DNA from: Dryomyza anilis
Taxonomy: Eukaryota > Arthropoda > Insecta > Diptera > Dryomyzidae
NCBI GenBank assembly: GCA_951804985.1
Contig: OX638130.1
Span: 41,959,224 to 42,023,223 of the forward strand
Reading direction: 5' to 3'
Length of the DNA stretch: 64,000 nt
Shown: piece by piece, positions 32,251-43,610 of the stretch
How positions within the stretch are numbered: the first letter of the stretch is position 1
Layout: each line of letters opens with the position of its first letter
Notes under the pieces: model-generated
Database searches by the model: none
Told to the model about the DNA's origin: nothing
What the model saw: the letters and a program-made list of their open reading frames with translations, nothing else
Position numbers and translations under genes: made by a program

Positions 32251-32559
32251 AGATTTTCAGGGCAGTTAATTACGACTTTCTTTTTATTTGATTTACTTTT
32301 GATTTTATTATTCTTGATTTTAATATTTTTAACTTCCGATTCAATTGGTTTTACTTTCTTTACTTTATTTGTTTTTTTTTTTATAATTTGTTTATTTTTA
32401 ATGTCCTTAATTTCTATATTTTGCTCATTATTCGTGTCAAGTTGTGAATTATTACTATTTAGTTCATTATATGTTTTTGTTGGAAGATTTCTATCTTCAT
32501 TAATATGTATTTTTACTTTTTATTCTACATTTTCTGCGTTAATAATATTCGCTGTTTTA

Positions 32560-34371
32560 TTTTGTTGTGGTGTGCTATTTGGAACTTCTACAACTACTGG
32601 CCTTACTACACTATTTGCTAAGGGTCCCCAGTTTAGTGGCCTTGACTGGGCCCCTGGTAGTTTCCCTGCGGAGTGCTATTATTGTACCATGCATCATATT
32701 TGCGTTTGGCATAACAACTCATAATAACATGTCCGTCTTTTCTGCACCAAGTGCAATATTTAGCAGGCCTGTTTGCAAAATTCCCATTACCATTATTTCC
32801 TTAGAAAACTTGTGTATCGCGTTTAACACGACAATCCCCCTCGACGTGTCCTCCTCTATGGCACCAATCGCATCTCAATCCTGGAGCACCCCCGACTTGG
32901 TTCTGGATACCACCTTGACCATTTACCTGAGGTACGGGTGGCTGACTTCCTTGGAGAGCAGTATGTCCTGGAAAAACATTCCGACCCGAACGAAGTGCAC
33001 ACTGTTCATGTCCATAAGTACGACAGTCACTGCAATACGGAGTGTTTCTCCGTGTATGACATTCATCCCTCAGATGTCCCTTCTTCTTGCAAAAAGAACA
33101 TGTAGGCGTAGGCTGCATTATACCTACATTTTGTGTTTTCTCTTCCGTCTCCTTTTTTTCATTGCCTTGGCCACCTGATGCATTACTATTATTTGGTATG
33201 AAGGCCGATGAGGGCTCATTGAAGTGGACTCCAAACTTGTATATGCCCGTTAACTCTGCTGACTCCCTTTGTATCGTCGCATGGCCCAATGTCTCTTCCA
33301 CCAATATCTCCAGTGTTGTTTGCTTACTGCTCAACATGAGCATTCGCAAAGTGTAATCCCGAAGTCCTAACTAAAATGAGCTTTTAACTATATTATTCAA
33401 TTCATTCACGAACACGTCGTCTTTCGTATCATTATATTTACATTTAATCGTGCTTAATGCTGCCCACTGCAGGTTAACCAAACGCCTCGAGAAAGATCTA
33501 ATACCTTCCCCCGGATACTGAGATGCCTTTCTAATGTCACATTGAATGGCATCTATTGACCTACATTCCAAGTACGTATTCATTAACAGATTGTATAAAT
33601 CATCTATTGTGTCAAACTCCTTTGAACTTACTAAGTCAAAAGCATCTCCCTGTAACCGAACCCTAACGCCTTTAATAAACTCTTTCATTTGTTCAGGCTT
33701 CAGTTCTGCCCTCACCACTTCACATCCTTCAATAAAACGGTGAAGATCCGTCCTCAGCGATGATGAGTCTGCACCTGCAAAATCTGGCACCGTATTTTTA
33801 ACGAATTTCGCGACTTCGCCTAATCCCATGTTGCCCTGTGTTGTGATGTCATCACTTTCTATGGTATTCTTGTGGTATAAGGATGTCTCGTGCGCTGTCT
33901 TAACTTCCTCGTTCAACTCCTGTATTTTGTTGTTCGCTTCCTACAACGTCGCGTACTCCTTCCTTTCCTGGCGTCTGACAGAATTATTTATTGATTCCTT
34001 AGAAATATTCTTTTCTTTCAATAAATTTCTTAATTTTATGTTTTCCTCATCTATTTTAGCTGTTTCTTCTAACTCTGCTGTACGTTTTAAAAAATAATCG
34101 TTTAAACGTTTTCTCAACCGTCAACTAATCTTTCTAATTCAACATTTTCTGCTAAAACAGATTTAATTTTTAAATTCTGGAAATTTAGTAACTCTTCTAC
34201 TATTTTATCTGCCTCCTCTAATTTAGATAAATGCAGAATTCTTGATATATTATCTCTTAATAATGCTGTACTATCTTTATTTAGTAATTGCGACCATAAT
34301 TTTTCAACAAATCTGTCCAATTCGCTAGATTGCTTTTGAATATACACATTTAATTCATTAGCATCTGCCAT
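32560..34371 (-). pseudogene. gag: B copy 1 gag (matrix/capsid and zinc knuckles)
   Basis: The N-terminus starts at ATG 34371 (MADANELNVYIQKQSSELDR), an acidic and helical segment. The capsid frame 33916-33371 has VPDFAGADSSSLRTDLHRFI and GVRVRLQGDAFDLV, like gypsy-group Gag. The nucleocapsid frame 33349-32801 holds CSFCKKKGHLRDEC and CDWCHRGGHVEGDC plus an irregular CSDCRTYGHEQC. A TAA stop at 32801 sits where copy 3 has Lys, and a fourth knuckle (CTWCRKDGHV...) lies beyond it. At least three frame breaks are present. Copy 2 repeats the same breaks and stop. Confidence 0.88.
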
Positions 34372-35167
34372 TAAATATTTTCAATCAATTTAAAACGTTA
34401 TCTTTATCTTTTAATAAAAAAAAATCAATTTCATTTAGTTTATTTATATTGAAGTATATATTTTTTTCAAATCTGTTTTCTATAACATTGGAAAAATAAA
34501 AATAATTTTATTTTTCCAAATAAAATAAAATATAAAAAAGTATGTGTATATTCGGTTACTCAAGATTGTAAAAAAAAATTTAACATACAATGATTTTTTA
34601 ATGTAAATTTTTTGTTATTTTTAAAATCATAACAGCAATCAGTGCTGTGTTCACACGCTTTAAAATTTAATCAAGTCATTTAGTTTTTATTTGTTATACA
34701 CTGGAGGGTCCTTAGTTTGGACTCTTAGTGATATTTCGATTTATTTATTTGGAAATGTTAATTTTCCTTTTTAAATTTTCAAAAGAAAATTTTTAAAATC
34801 TTTATTTTTCACTTGTTATACACTGGAGGGTCCGTAGTTCGGAATCTCAGTGTTATTTTATTTATTTATTTTTTATTGAATGCCAATTGATTCTATTGAA
34901 TATTAACAATATTCATTTAAATTTTAAAAATAAATTTATATTTAACTATATTCTGTTGTAAAATAGTCCCGGTTCTTTTTTTTTAAACTTCTAAAACACT
35001 ACTCATAAAAAAATTGAAAACTATCCTATTCTATTTTTAAATCTTTTTTTTTTTTTTAATAAAATTTTCAAACACTTACCATTTTATTTTAGTGTTTAAT
35101 TCTCGTCCTTCCTTCTTCCTCCTCTCGGTCCCTGAGAGGTTGGTACCGACGTACCGGCTGCGTCAAA
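34372..35167 (-). mobile_element. B copy 1 5' leader with internal duplication and PBS
   Basis: Non-coding, very AT-rich. Two copies of TTGTTATACACTGGAGGGTC followed by a CNTAGTTNGGANTCTNAGTG block lie at about 34692 and 34814 (plus-strand reading), 122 bp apart. Next to the LTR the minus strand reads TTGACGCAGCCGGTACG, resembling the tRNA-Ser-type PBS of the 17.6/297 group but with mismatches. Confidence 0.6.
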
Positions 35168-35711
35168 TGTTGTAGAATTTTTAGAGTTGAATTTATTTTA
35201 CATTTATTTAATTAAAGAACACTTTTTATTGTTTTAACACTTTTTATTGTTTCAACAATTTCGTTAATTTTACTACCTCCACTTGAGGCTCACAAAACCA
35301 CTCTTCTTAAATTGCAACGAAAAGTATTAACAATACCTTCGTTGCAAGCTTTTCTTAAATTCTATTTTCGAAATGTTCTAGTGAATTTTCACTTTCACTC
35401 AATTTTGTTGTACGTGACTTTTGAAGAAAGTCCGACTTGCAGTTTTTGGCTGACACCAATTGCGAAATAGTTTAGTTGTTGGAGAACGCTGCTTTGTTTA
35501 TTTTAGCTTATTTTAACATATTGCAAGCCTCTGTTAACTGTGTAAGCTAACTAAACAAAGATTTAGCGCATTGCCAAAGTATTATCATTGTTGTCAGCGT
35601 GAAGCGTTGGAGCAATGCTATGAACATGTTGCTCAACATATATACAGCAACATCCAACATTGTGTGAATAGTGAATATTAATAAGGAAAGGAAAGAAAGT
35701 AATTCACAACA
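35168..35711 (-). mobile_element. 5' LTR of B copy 1
   Basis: 544 bp, plus-strand ends TGTTGTAGAATTTT and AATTCACAACA. It lacks a 17-bp TTGAAAGAGGTGTGGCC segment at 35551/35552 that is present in the copy-2 LTR and, in similar form, in the palindrome LTRs, so copy 1 suffered a deletion. Short CTAA-type repeats at the edges could explain it. Confidence 0.88.
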
Positions 35712-36410
35712 ACTTTTACAGAAAATAGAAAATAATTTGTGTTTGTATTCAAACGTCTCACATTGTAAAAAACATAGTCAAAAGGCTCGCATTGGGCGTA
35801 ACTAAAAATTTTGGAATTTAAACTTTTTTCTTCGTTTTTCGTAATTTGGACACATCAATAATGTAGAAAATTACCTTTGTAAGTCATTTGACCAAAGGGC
35901 TTGCGGTCTACGGTCATCTAAAGTGAGCTTTTTTTTATAGAATTTTTCTTTACCAAAAAAAATGTAATTGTCAATGCTGTATACAAGTCGCTGTAGAATC
36001 GCCATTTTTTATTGGAATCTGATTATTTTTAGTATTTATGTTAAGAACATTAATGCAAACAATTTAAGGTAAAAATTATTTGTAGTTCTATTTGCTTAGG
36101 TACATGCCAGTCTGCAACTATTTGCAACTAATTGAAATATTTCGATTTTAAGAAATCCTCACAAGTAGTATATATATGACGAAAAAAATATTTTATATAC
36201 ATTTTTTTTTTTTTACTTTTCTCGATTAACCCTTATATGGTATTAGTGTTTGGAAAACCCAAGAAAAAATGGTCAGCTATTTTACCGTATGACATTTTAA
36301 CACTTTAAAACCTTATTTAATATGTGTTGTCTAATATTTTTAAAAGAAAACGTCAAAAAAGGGTTCAATGGGTTGTAATGGGTTAATGTAATCTGTTTAC
36401 GTAGAACGTA
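35712..36410. other. Spacer outside B copy 1 LTR
   Basis: AT-rich, no gene recognised; repeated at 42236-42935. It is the flank of the B insertion, but the other flank is lost with the truncated 3' end, so no target duplication can be tested. Confidence 0.45.
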
Positions 36411-37085
36411 AAAACAATGTTTGTGAACACGCCCGCCAGACCCACTCGTTGCAGCGATACTCGCTGCATTGAGTTTAGACGTTCAAAAGTGCAAGATCGT
36501 CACTCGTTACGTTTACTAAAAACCGATCGAACGCACTCAACCCACCCGTCTCCGAACATTGAAAGTTTACACTTAATAAGCAAACAAAAACACACTCGTC
36601 ACCGGGACATATAATACAATAACCCGTCAACGCGACAATCGGTCCCCGCGACAATAAAACAAACAATAAACAAAAACCCAACAATCAACACAATCACAAC
36701 AACAACCACAGGAGGAATCCTACACAACAAAGGAATTGCAACATCACCCAACATCATCAAGTCATCCACCACTCGGACAATCAGGTACAGATTTTGTTAT
36801 ATGTAAATCCGCCCAATTGCCATCCCGTTCACCACCCGAACATTTGGTCACTTCGAGCCTTTAATAAAAAGGACTGCGAAAAGTTTTGGCGGCGGATTTA
36901 CCCGACCCATAAAACAATTAAAATTTGGCTAATTTTGTATTATATTGTAATTACCGGACCCACACAAAAACAAAAAGTGATTAAATTTAGTTAATTTGGC
37001 GTAGTTTTTTTTTTACCAAAAATTGTTGTTTTTGCGACCCGACACGAACTCAAACAAAAGAGTTACACGAATTACGAAACGATCG
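36411..37085. other. C- and A-rich, G-poor stretch of unknown origin
   Basis: Compared with its surroundings this stretch is rich in C and A on the plus strand (repeated ACAACA, CACCC, CAAACAAAAACCC) and relatively GC-rich. It has no long frame; 65-69 codon frames on either strand show no family. It ends where B pol homology starts (about 37086). It could be the untranslated region of another retroelement. Repeated at 42936-43610. Confidence 0.4.
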
Positions 37086-37672
37086 TTTCATTAATCATGC
37101 GCCAAATAATGAATCGTGGAAATCTTTAATTGTCGTCTCTATGTCGCGGGGTTCAGTTAGAATTATTATATTGTCATTTTTCTTTGTTATAAAATCGTCA
37201 GGATCGCATTCTGACTGTTTCTTATCGTCTTCCTTGTCTTTTTTTATGGTTTTCGAACGTGTTTGTACAACAACTACTTCTTCTGTATTACGCGGCTAAG
37301 TGCATCCGCGTTTAAATTGCTTTTTCCATGTTTGTAAAGAATTTCGAAATCATATTCCGATAATTTGTGTCGGAAACGCGCAAGGCGTGACGTCTAATCT
37401 TTTAAGTTTGCAATACCTTTTAGGGGCTGATAATCTGTATAAATTTTAAATTGCCTTCCCAAAAGATATGCCCTAAAATTTTTTGTTGCCCAAACAATTG
37501 CAAAAAATTCTTTCTCTATATTAGAATAGCGTGTTTCCGCTGTGTTAAGAGTCCAACTGGCAAACGCGATCGGAAGGTCGCTTCCAACTTCACCTTGAGA
37601 CAGAACCTCGTCAATTGCTTCGTTACTGGCGTCTGTCGTGAGCAAAAAGGGTTCGTTAAAATCAAGGATTGA
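37086..37672 (-). pseudogene. B copy 2 RNase H fragment
   Basis: The minus strand reads LTTDASNEAIDEVLSQGEVG, NIEKEFFAIVWATKNFR, YTDYQPLKGIANLKD then a stop, followed in broken frames by the ADALSR region and KRDKEDDKK-like residues. Integrase is absent; homology stops at about 37086. Equivalent residues to copy 1 are recognisable with several substitutions (AIDEVL for AIGAVL). Confidence 0.85.
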
Positions 37673-37845
37673 AACCGTAACCGAAACCGATATCCGTTTA
37701 AAACCGTTTCATTTTTAAAACCGAAACCATAACCGAAACCGTTATACGAAAATCAGAAATAAACCAATATCCAAAACCGAAATAAACGGTTTCGGTTTTA
37801 TACCGGTTTAAAAAATACCGGTTTAAAACGGTTTATTTTATATAG
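37673..37845. repeat. Degenerate CCGAAA/AACCGT array inside B copy 2
   Basis: About 170 bp of AACCGAAACCG- and AAACCGTTT-type motifs, first in one strand sense and then inverted (CGGTTTCGGTTTTATACCGG), so it can fold back. It occupies the place where copy 1 has the RT region (30345 to about 31350). Repeated at 44198-44370 in unit 2. Confidence 0.85.
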
Positions 37846-38565
37846 AACATTTTCTCAAATTTGAAAATTGTGGCTTGAAATTTCTATGAATGGTCACCTC
37901 CTTATCGGTGGCATTTAAAATTGATGCATAAACTGTATTTCTTCTAACATTTGTTAAATTCTCTCCCACATATACTCCTGGATGAATTTCCTGTTTGCTT
38001 AACAAAACAATAGGAATTCTTGTTTTTAGTGGCAGTGATACAACCATGACCGTTCTGGGCTGTACCCTGATTTGCTGATTAAAATTAATATTTTCTATGC
38101 CTTGCAATGATTTTAATGGAAATTTAACAATGTGAATTTTGTCTTCATCAAAAAATATAATTTTTTATTTAACGCATTTATAATAGATCTGTTCCAGAGA
38201 TTGTCACGCCCGACTATTCCATCTGCTGGTACCCCTTGTTCAAGTGACACAACGTGTTGCGTTAAACTCAGGTTTTCTATGTATGTGAGCTGAATCTTAG
38301 TGGAGCCTAAGGTTCTAACGCATCCACCATAAGCATCACTCAGATCTTTCTGAATATTTTTATTAAAATCCGGCAAATGTGCCATCCTATTTTCTTTAAT
38401 CAGGCGGACCTCAGCTCCAGAATCCACTAAGAGAGTAAGTTTTCCATTCTTTGCTGCCTTGCAAGGTACTTCAATGAACACATCACTCGTATCGGATATC
38501 TTGAAACACTCTCCATGCCGGTTAAATATTTTACGATATATGCCTAATTGTGAAGCTAATTCCAT
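37838..38565 (-). pseudogene. B copy 2 protease region
   Basis: The minus frame 38565-38113 has DVFIEVPCKAAKNGKL, the catalytic LLVDSGAEVRLIKE and ADGIVGRDNLW, so the motifs are more intact than in copy 1. A frame break at 38107-38113 leads to the linker frame 38107-37838 (NINFNQQIRVQPRTVMVVSL, IVLLSKQEIHPGVY), which ends at the CCGAAA array. RT is absent. Confidence 0.88.
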
Positions 38566-38729
38566 TTTCCTTGACTTAATTTACTCTTAAAATTATTAAC
38601 AATCGGAGACAATTTAATTTTACAAATTGTGCATATATTATACACTTCTGACGATAAAACGCATATAGCGCTAATAATAAGAAGAAATATTAAAATTACT
38701 TCATTGCATATTATACTCTACCCTGTACG

Positions 38730-40878
38730 GAATGTATCCACAGTCTTGCCAGACGTTTGATCTACAATTCCCAAATTTTCAGGGCAGTTAATTACAACTT
38801 TATTTTTATATGATCTTCTTTTATTCTTGATTTTAATATTTTTAACTTCCGATTCAATTGGTTTTACTTTCTTTACTTTATTTGCTTTCTTTATAATTTG
38901 TTTATTTTTAATTTCATTAAATCCTATATTCTGTTCATTATTCGCGTCAAGTTGTGTATTATTATTTAGTTCTTTATATGTTATTGTTGGAAGATTTCTA
39001 TTTTCATTAATATGTATTTTTACTTTTTGTTCTTCGTTTTCTGCATTAATAATATTCGCTGTTTTATTTTGTTGTAGTGTGCTATTTGGAACTTCTACAA
39101 CTACTGGCCTTACTACACTATTTGCTAAGGGTCCCCAGTTTAGTGGCCTTGACTGGGCCCCTGGTAGTTTCCCTGCGGAGTGCTATTATTGTACCATGCA
39201 TCATATTTGCGTTTGGCATAACAACTCATAATAACATGTCCGTCTTTTCTGCACCAAGTGCAATATTTAGCAGGCCTGTTTGCAAAATTCCCATTACCAT
39301 TATTTCCTTAGAAAACTTGTGTATCGCGTTTAACACGACAATCCCCCTCGACGTGTCCTCCTCTATGGCACCAATCGCATCTCAATCCTGGAGCACCCCC
39401 GACTTGGTTCTGGATACCACCTTGACCATTTACCTGAGGTACGGGTGGCTGACTTCCTTGGGGAGCAGTATGTCCTGGAAAAACATTCCGACCCGAACGA
39501 AGTGCACACTGTTCATGTCCATAAGTACGACAGTCACTGCAATACGGAGTGTTTCTCCGTGTATGACATTCATCCCTCAGATGTCCCTTCTTCTTGCAAA
39601 AAGAACATGTAGGCGTAGGCTGCATTATACCTACATTTTGTGTTTTCTCTTCCGTCTCCTTTTTTTCATTGCCTTGGCCACCTGATGCATTACTATTATT
39701 TGGTATGAAGGCCGATGAGGGCTCATTGAAGTGGACTCCAAACTTGTATATGCCCGTTAACTCTGCTGACTCCCTTTGTATCGTCGCATGGCCCAATGTC
39801 TCTTCCACCAATATCTCCAGTGTTGTTTGCTTACTGCTCAACATGAGCATTCGCAAAGTGTAATCCCGAAGTCCTAACTAAAATGAGCTTTTAACTATAT
39901 TATTCAATTCATTCACGAACACGTCGTCTTTCGTATCATTATATTTACATTTAATCGTGCTTAATGCTGCCCACTGCAGGTTAACCAAACGCCTCGAGAA
40001 AGATCTAATACCTTCCCCCGGATACTGAGATGCCTTTCTAATGTCACATTGAATGGCATCTATTGAACTACATTCCAAGTACGTATTCATTAACAGATTG
40101 TATAAATCATCTATTGTGTCAAACTCCTTTGAACTTACTAAGTCAAAAGCATCTCCCTGTAACCGAACCCTAACGCCTTTAATAAACTCTTTCATTTGTT
40201 CAGGCTTCAGTTCTGCCCTCACCACTTCACATCCTTCAATAAAACGGTGAAGATCCGTCCTCAGCGATGATGAGTCTGCACCTGCAAAATCTGGCACCGT
40301 ATTTTTAACGAATTTCGCGACTTCGCCTAATCCCATGTTGCCCTGTGTTGTGATGTCATCACTTTCTATGGTATTCTTGTGGTATAAGAATGTCTCGTGC
40401 GCTGTCTTAACTTCCTCGTTCAACTCCTGTATTTTGTTGTTTGCTTCCTACAACGTCGCGTACTCCTTCCTTTCCTGGCGTCTGACAGAATTATTTATTG
40501 ATTCCTCAGAAATATTCTTTTCTTTCAATAAATTTCTTAATTTTATGTTTTCCTCATCTATTTTAGCTGTTTCTTCTAACTCTGCTGTACGTTTTAAAAA
40601 ATAATCGTTTAAACGTTTTCTCAACCGTCAACTAATCTTTCTAATTCAACATTTTCTGCTAAAACAGATTTAATTTTTAAATTCTGGAAATTTAGTAACT
40701 CTTCTACTATTTTATCTGCCTCCTCTAATTTAGATAAATGCAGAATTCTTGATATATTATCTCTTAATAATGCTGTACTATCTTTATTTAGTAATTGCGA
40801 CCATAATTTTTCAACAAATCTGTCCAATTCGCTAGATTGCTTTTGAATATACACATTTAATTCATTAGCATCTGCCAT
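38730..40878 (-). pseudogene. gag: B copy 2 gag, chimeric
   Basis: The N-terminus (ATG 40878), capsid (40423-39878) and zinc knuckles (39856-39308) are nearly identical to copy 1, including the same frame breaks and the TAA at 39308. Downstream of the junction at 39076/39077 the gag tail follows copy 3. The chimera therefore arose by recombination between two older B gags. Differences from copy 1 include R-to-S in the YLEC(R/S)SIDAI stretch. Confidence 0.9.
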
Positions 40879-42235
40879 TAAATATTTTCAATCAATTTAA
40901 AACGTTATCTTTATCTTTTAATAAAAAAAAATCAATTTCATTTAGTTTATTTATATTGAAGTATATATTTTTTTCAAATCTGTTTTCTATAACATTGGAA
41001 AAATAAAAATAATTTTATTTTTCCAAATAAAATAAAATATAAAAAAGTATGTGTATATTCGGTTACTCAAGATTGTAAAAAAAAATTTAACATACAATGA
41101 TTTTTTAATATAAATTTTTTGTTATTTTTAAAATCATAACAGCAATCAGTGCTGTGTTCACACGCTTTAAAATTTAATCAAGTCATTTAGTTTTTATTTG
41201 TTATACACTGGAGGGTCCTTAGTTTGGACTCTTAGTGATATTTCGATTTATTTATTTGGAAATGTTAATTTTCCTTTTTAAATTTTCAAAAGAAAATTTT
41301 TAAAATCTTTATTTTTCACTTGTTATACACTGGAGGGTCCGTAGTTCGGAATCTCAGTGTTATTTTATTTATTTATTTTTTATTGAATGCCAATTGATTC
41401 TATTGAATATTAACAATATTCATTTAAATTTTAAAAATAAATTTATATTTAACTATATTCTGTTGTAAAATAGTCCCGGTTTTTTTTTTTTAAACTTCTA
41501 AAACACTACTCATAAAAAAATTGAAAACTATCCTATTCTATTTTTAAATCTTTTTTTTTTTTTTAATAAAATTTTCAAACACTTACCATTTTATTTTAGT
41601 GTTTAATTCTCGTCCTTCCTTCTTCCTCCTCTCGGTCCCTGAGAGGTTGGTACCGACGTACCGGCTGCGTCAAATGTTGTAGAATTTTTAGAGTTGAATT
41701 TATTTTACATTTATTTAATTAAAGAACACTTTTTATTGTTTTAACACTTTTTATTGTTTCAACAATTTTGTTAATTTTACTACCTCCACTTGAGGCTCAC
41801 AAAACCACTCTTCTTAAATTGCAACGAAAAGTATTAACAATACCTTCGTTGCAAGCTTTTCTTAAATTCTATTTTCGAAATGTTCTAGTGAATTTTCACT
41901 TTCACTCAATTTTGTTGTACGTGACTTTTGAAGAAAGTCCGACTTGCAGTTTTTGGCTGACACCAATTGCGAAATAGTTTAGTTGTTGGAGAACGCTGCT
42001 TTGTTTATTTTAGCTTATTTTAACATATTGCAAGCCTCTGTTAACTGTGTAAGCTAACTTGAAAGAGGTGTGGCCTAAACAAAGATTTAGCGCATTGCCA
42101 AAGTATTATCATTGTTGTCAGCGTGAAGCGTTGGAGCAATGCTATGAACATGTTGCTCAACATATGTACAGCAACATCCAACATTGTGTGAATAGTGAAT
42201 ATTAATAAGGAAAGGAAAGAAAGTAATTCACAACA
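40879..42235 (-). mobile_element. B copy 2 leader and 5' LTR
   Basis: The leader carries the same duplicated GTTATACACTGGAGGGTCC block (about 41199 and 41321). The LTR is 41675-42235 (561 bp) and retains the TTGAAAGAGGTGTGGCC segment missing in copy 1. Confidence 0.88.
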
Positions 42236-43610
42236 ACTTTTACAGAAAATAGAAAATAATTTGTGTTTGTATTCAAACGTCTCACATTGTAAAAAACATA
42301 GTCAAAAGGCTCGCATTGGGCGTAACTAAAAATTTTGGAATTTAAACTTTTTTCTTCGTTTTTCGTAATTTGGACACATCAATAATGTAGAAAATTACCT
42401 TTGTAAGTCATTTGACCAAAGGGCTTGCGGTCTACGGTCATCTAAAGTGAGCTTCTTTTTATAGAATTTTTCTTTACCAAAAAAAATGTAATTGTCAATG
42501 CTGTATACAAGTCACTGTAGAATCGCCATTTTTTATTGGAATCTGATAATTTTTAGTATTTATATTAAGAACATTAATGCAAACAATTTAAGGTAAAAAT
42601 TATTTGTAGTTCTATTTGCTTAGGTACATGCCAGTCTGCAACTATTTGCAACTAATTGAAATATTTCGATTTTAAGAAATCCTCACAAGTAGTATATATA
42701 TGACGAAAAAAATATTTTATATACATTTTTTTTTTTTTTACTTTTCTCGATTAACCCTTATATGGTATTAGTGTTTGGAAAACCCAAGAAAAAATGGTCA
42801 GCTATTTTACCGTATGACATTTTAACACTTTAAAACCTTATTTAATATGTGTTGTCTAATATTTTTAAAAGAAAACGTCAAAAAAGGGTTCAATGGGTTG
42901 TAATGGGTTAATGTAATCTGTTTACGTAGAACGTAAAAACAATGTTTGTGAACACGCCCGCCAGACCCACTCGTTGCAGCGATACTCGCTGCATTGAGTT
43001 TAGACGTTCAAAAGTGCAAGATCGTCACTCGTTACGTTTACTAAAAACCGATCGAACGCACTCAACCCACCCGTCTCCGAACATTGAAAGTTTACACTTA
43101 ATAAGCAAACAAAAACACACTCGTCACCGGGACATATAATACAATAACCCGTCAACGCGACAATCGGTCCCCGCGACAATAAAACAAACAATAAACAAAA
43201 ACCCAACAATCAACACAATCACAACAACAACCACAGGAGGAATCCTACACAACAAAGGAATTGCAACATCACCCAACATCATCAAGTCATCCACCACTCG
43301 GACAATCAGGTACAGATTTTGTTATATGTAAATCCGCCCAATTGCCATCCCGTTCACCACCCGAACATTTGGTCACTTCGAGCCTTTAATAAAAAGGACT
43401 GCGAAAAGTTTTGGCGGCGGATTTACCCGACCCATAAAACAATTAAAATTTGGCTAATTTTGTATTATATTGTAATTACCGGACCCACACAAAAACAAAA
43501 AGTGATTAAATTTAGTTAATTTGGCGTAGTTTTTTTTTTACCAAAAATTGTTGTTTTTGCGACCCGACACGAACTCAAACAAAAGAGTTACACGAATTAC
43601 GAAACGATCG
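42236..43610. other. Second copy of the spacer and C/A-rich stretch
   Basis: A duplicate of 35712-37085 within unit 2; no gene recognised. Confidence 0.6.

Larger units (their letters stand above)
29455..35711 (-). mobile_element. Ty3/gypsy element B, copy 1 (3'-truncated)
   Basis: On the minus strand: 5' LTR (35711-35168), leader, gag, protease, RT, RNase H, then integrase cut in its core. It has several internal deletions and frame breaks. Four zinc-knuckle-type motifs in Gag and protease of the DSG type separate it from family A. Sequence from 32570 rightwards belongs to the first unit of the 6.5-kb tandem duplication. Confidence 0.92.
32570..39076. repeat. Tandem duplication, unit 1 (6507 bp)
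   Basis: It aligns with 39077-45601 at a constant offset of 6507, rising to 6524 after a 17-bp indel (35551) and 6525 after a 1-bp poly-T indel (about 36215). Only about 20 substitutions were seen by eye. It contains B copy 1 gag to LTR, spacer, then the pol and part of gag of the next B copy. Confidence 0.95.

Noticed and set aside
32567..33178. Plus-strand open frame of about 200 codons over B gag (also at 39077 and 45762)
   Set aside because: It is antisense to the zinc-knuckle region of B gag, which has clear family motifs; it is open only because of codon composition.
36417..36614. Coding frames on both strands in the C/A-rich island
   Set aside because: Short, overlapping on opposite strands, without family resemblance; identical copies in unit 2 merely reflect the recent duplication.
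37673..37845. Telomere-like array
   Set aside because: The motif CCGAAA is not the insect TTAGG type, it is highly degenerate and changes orientation within the array.
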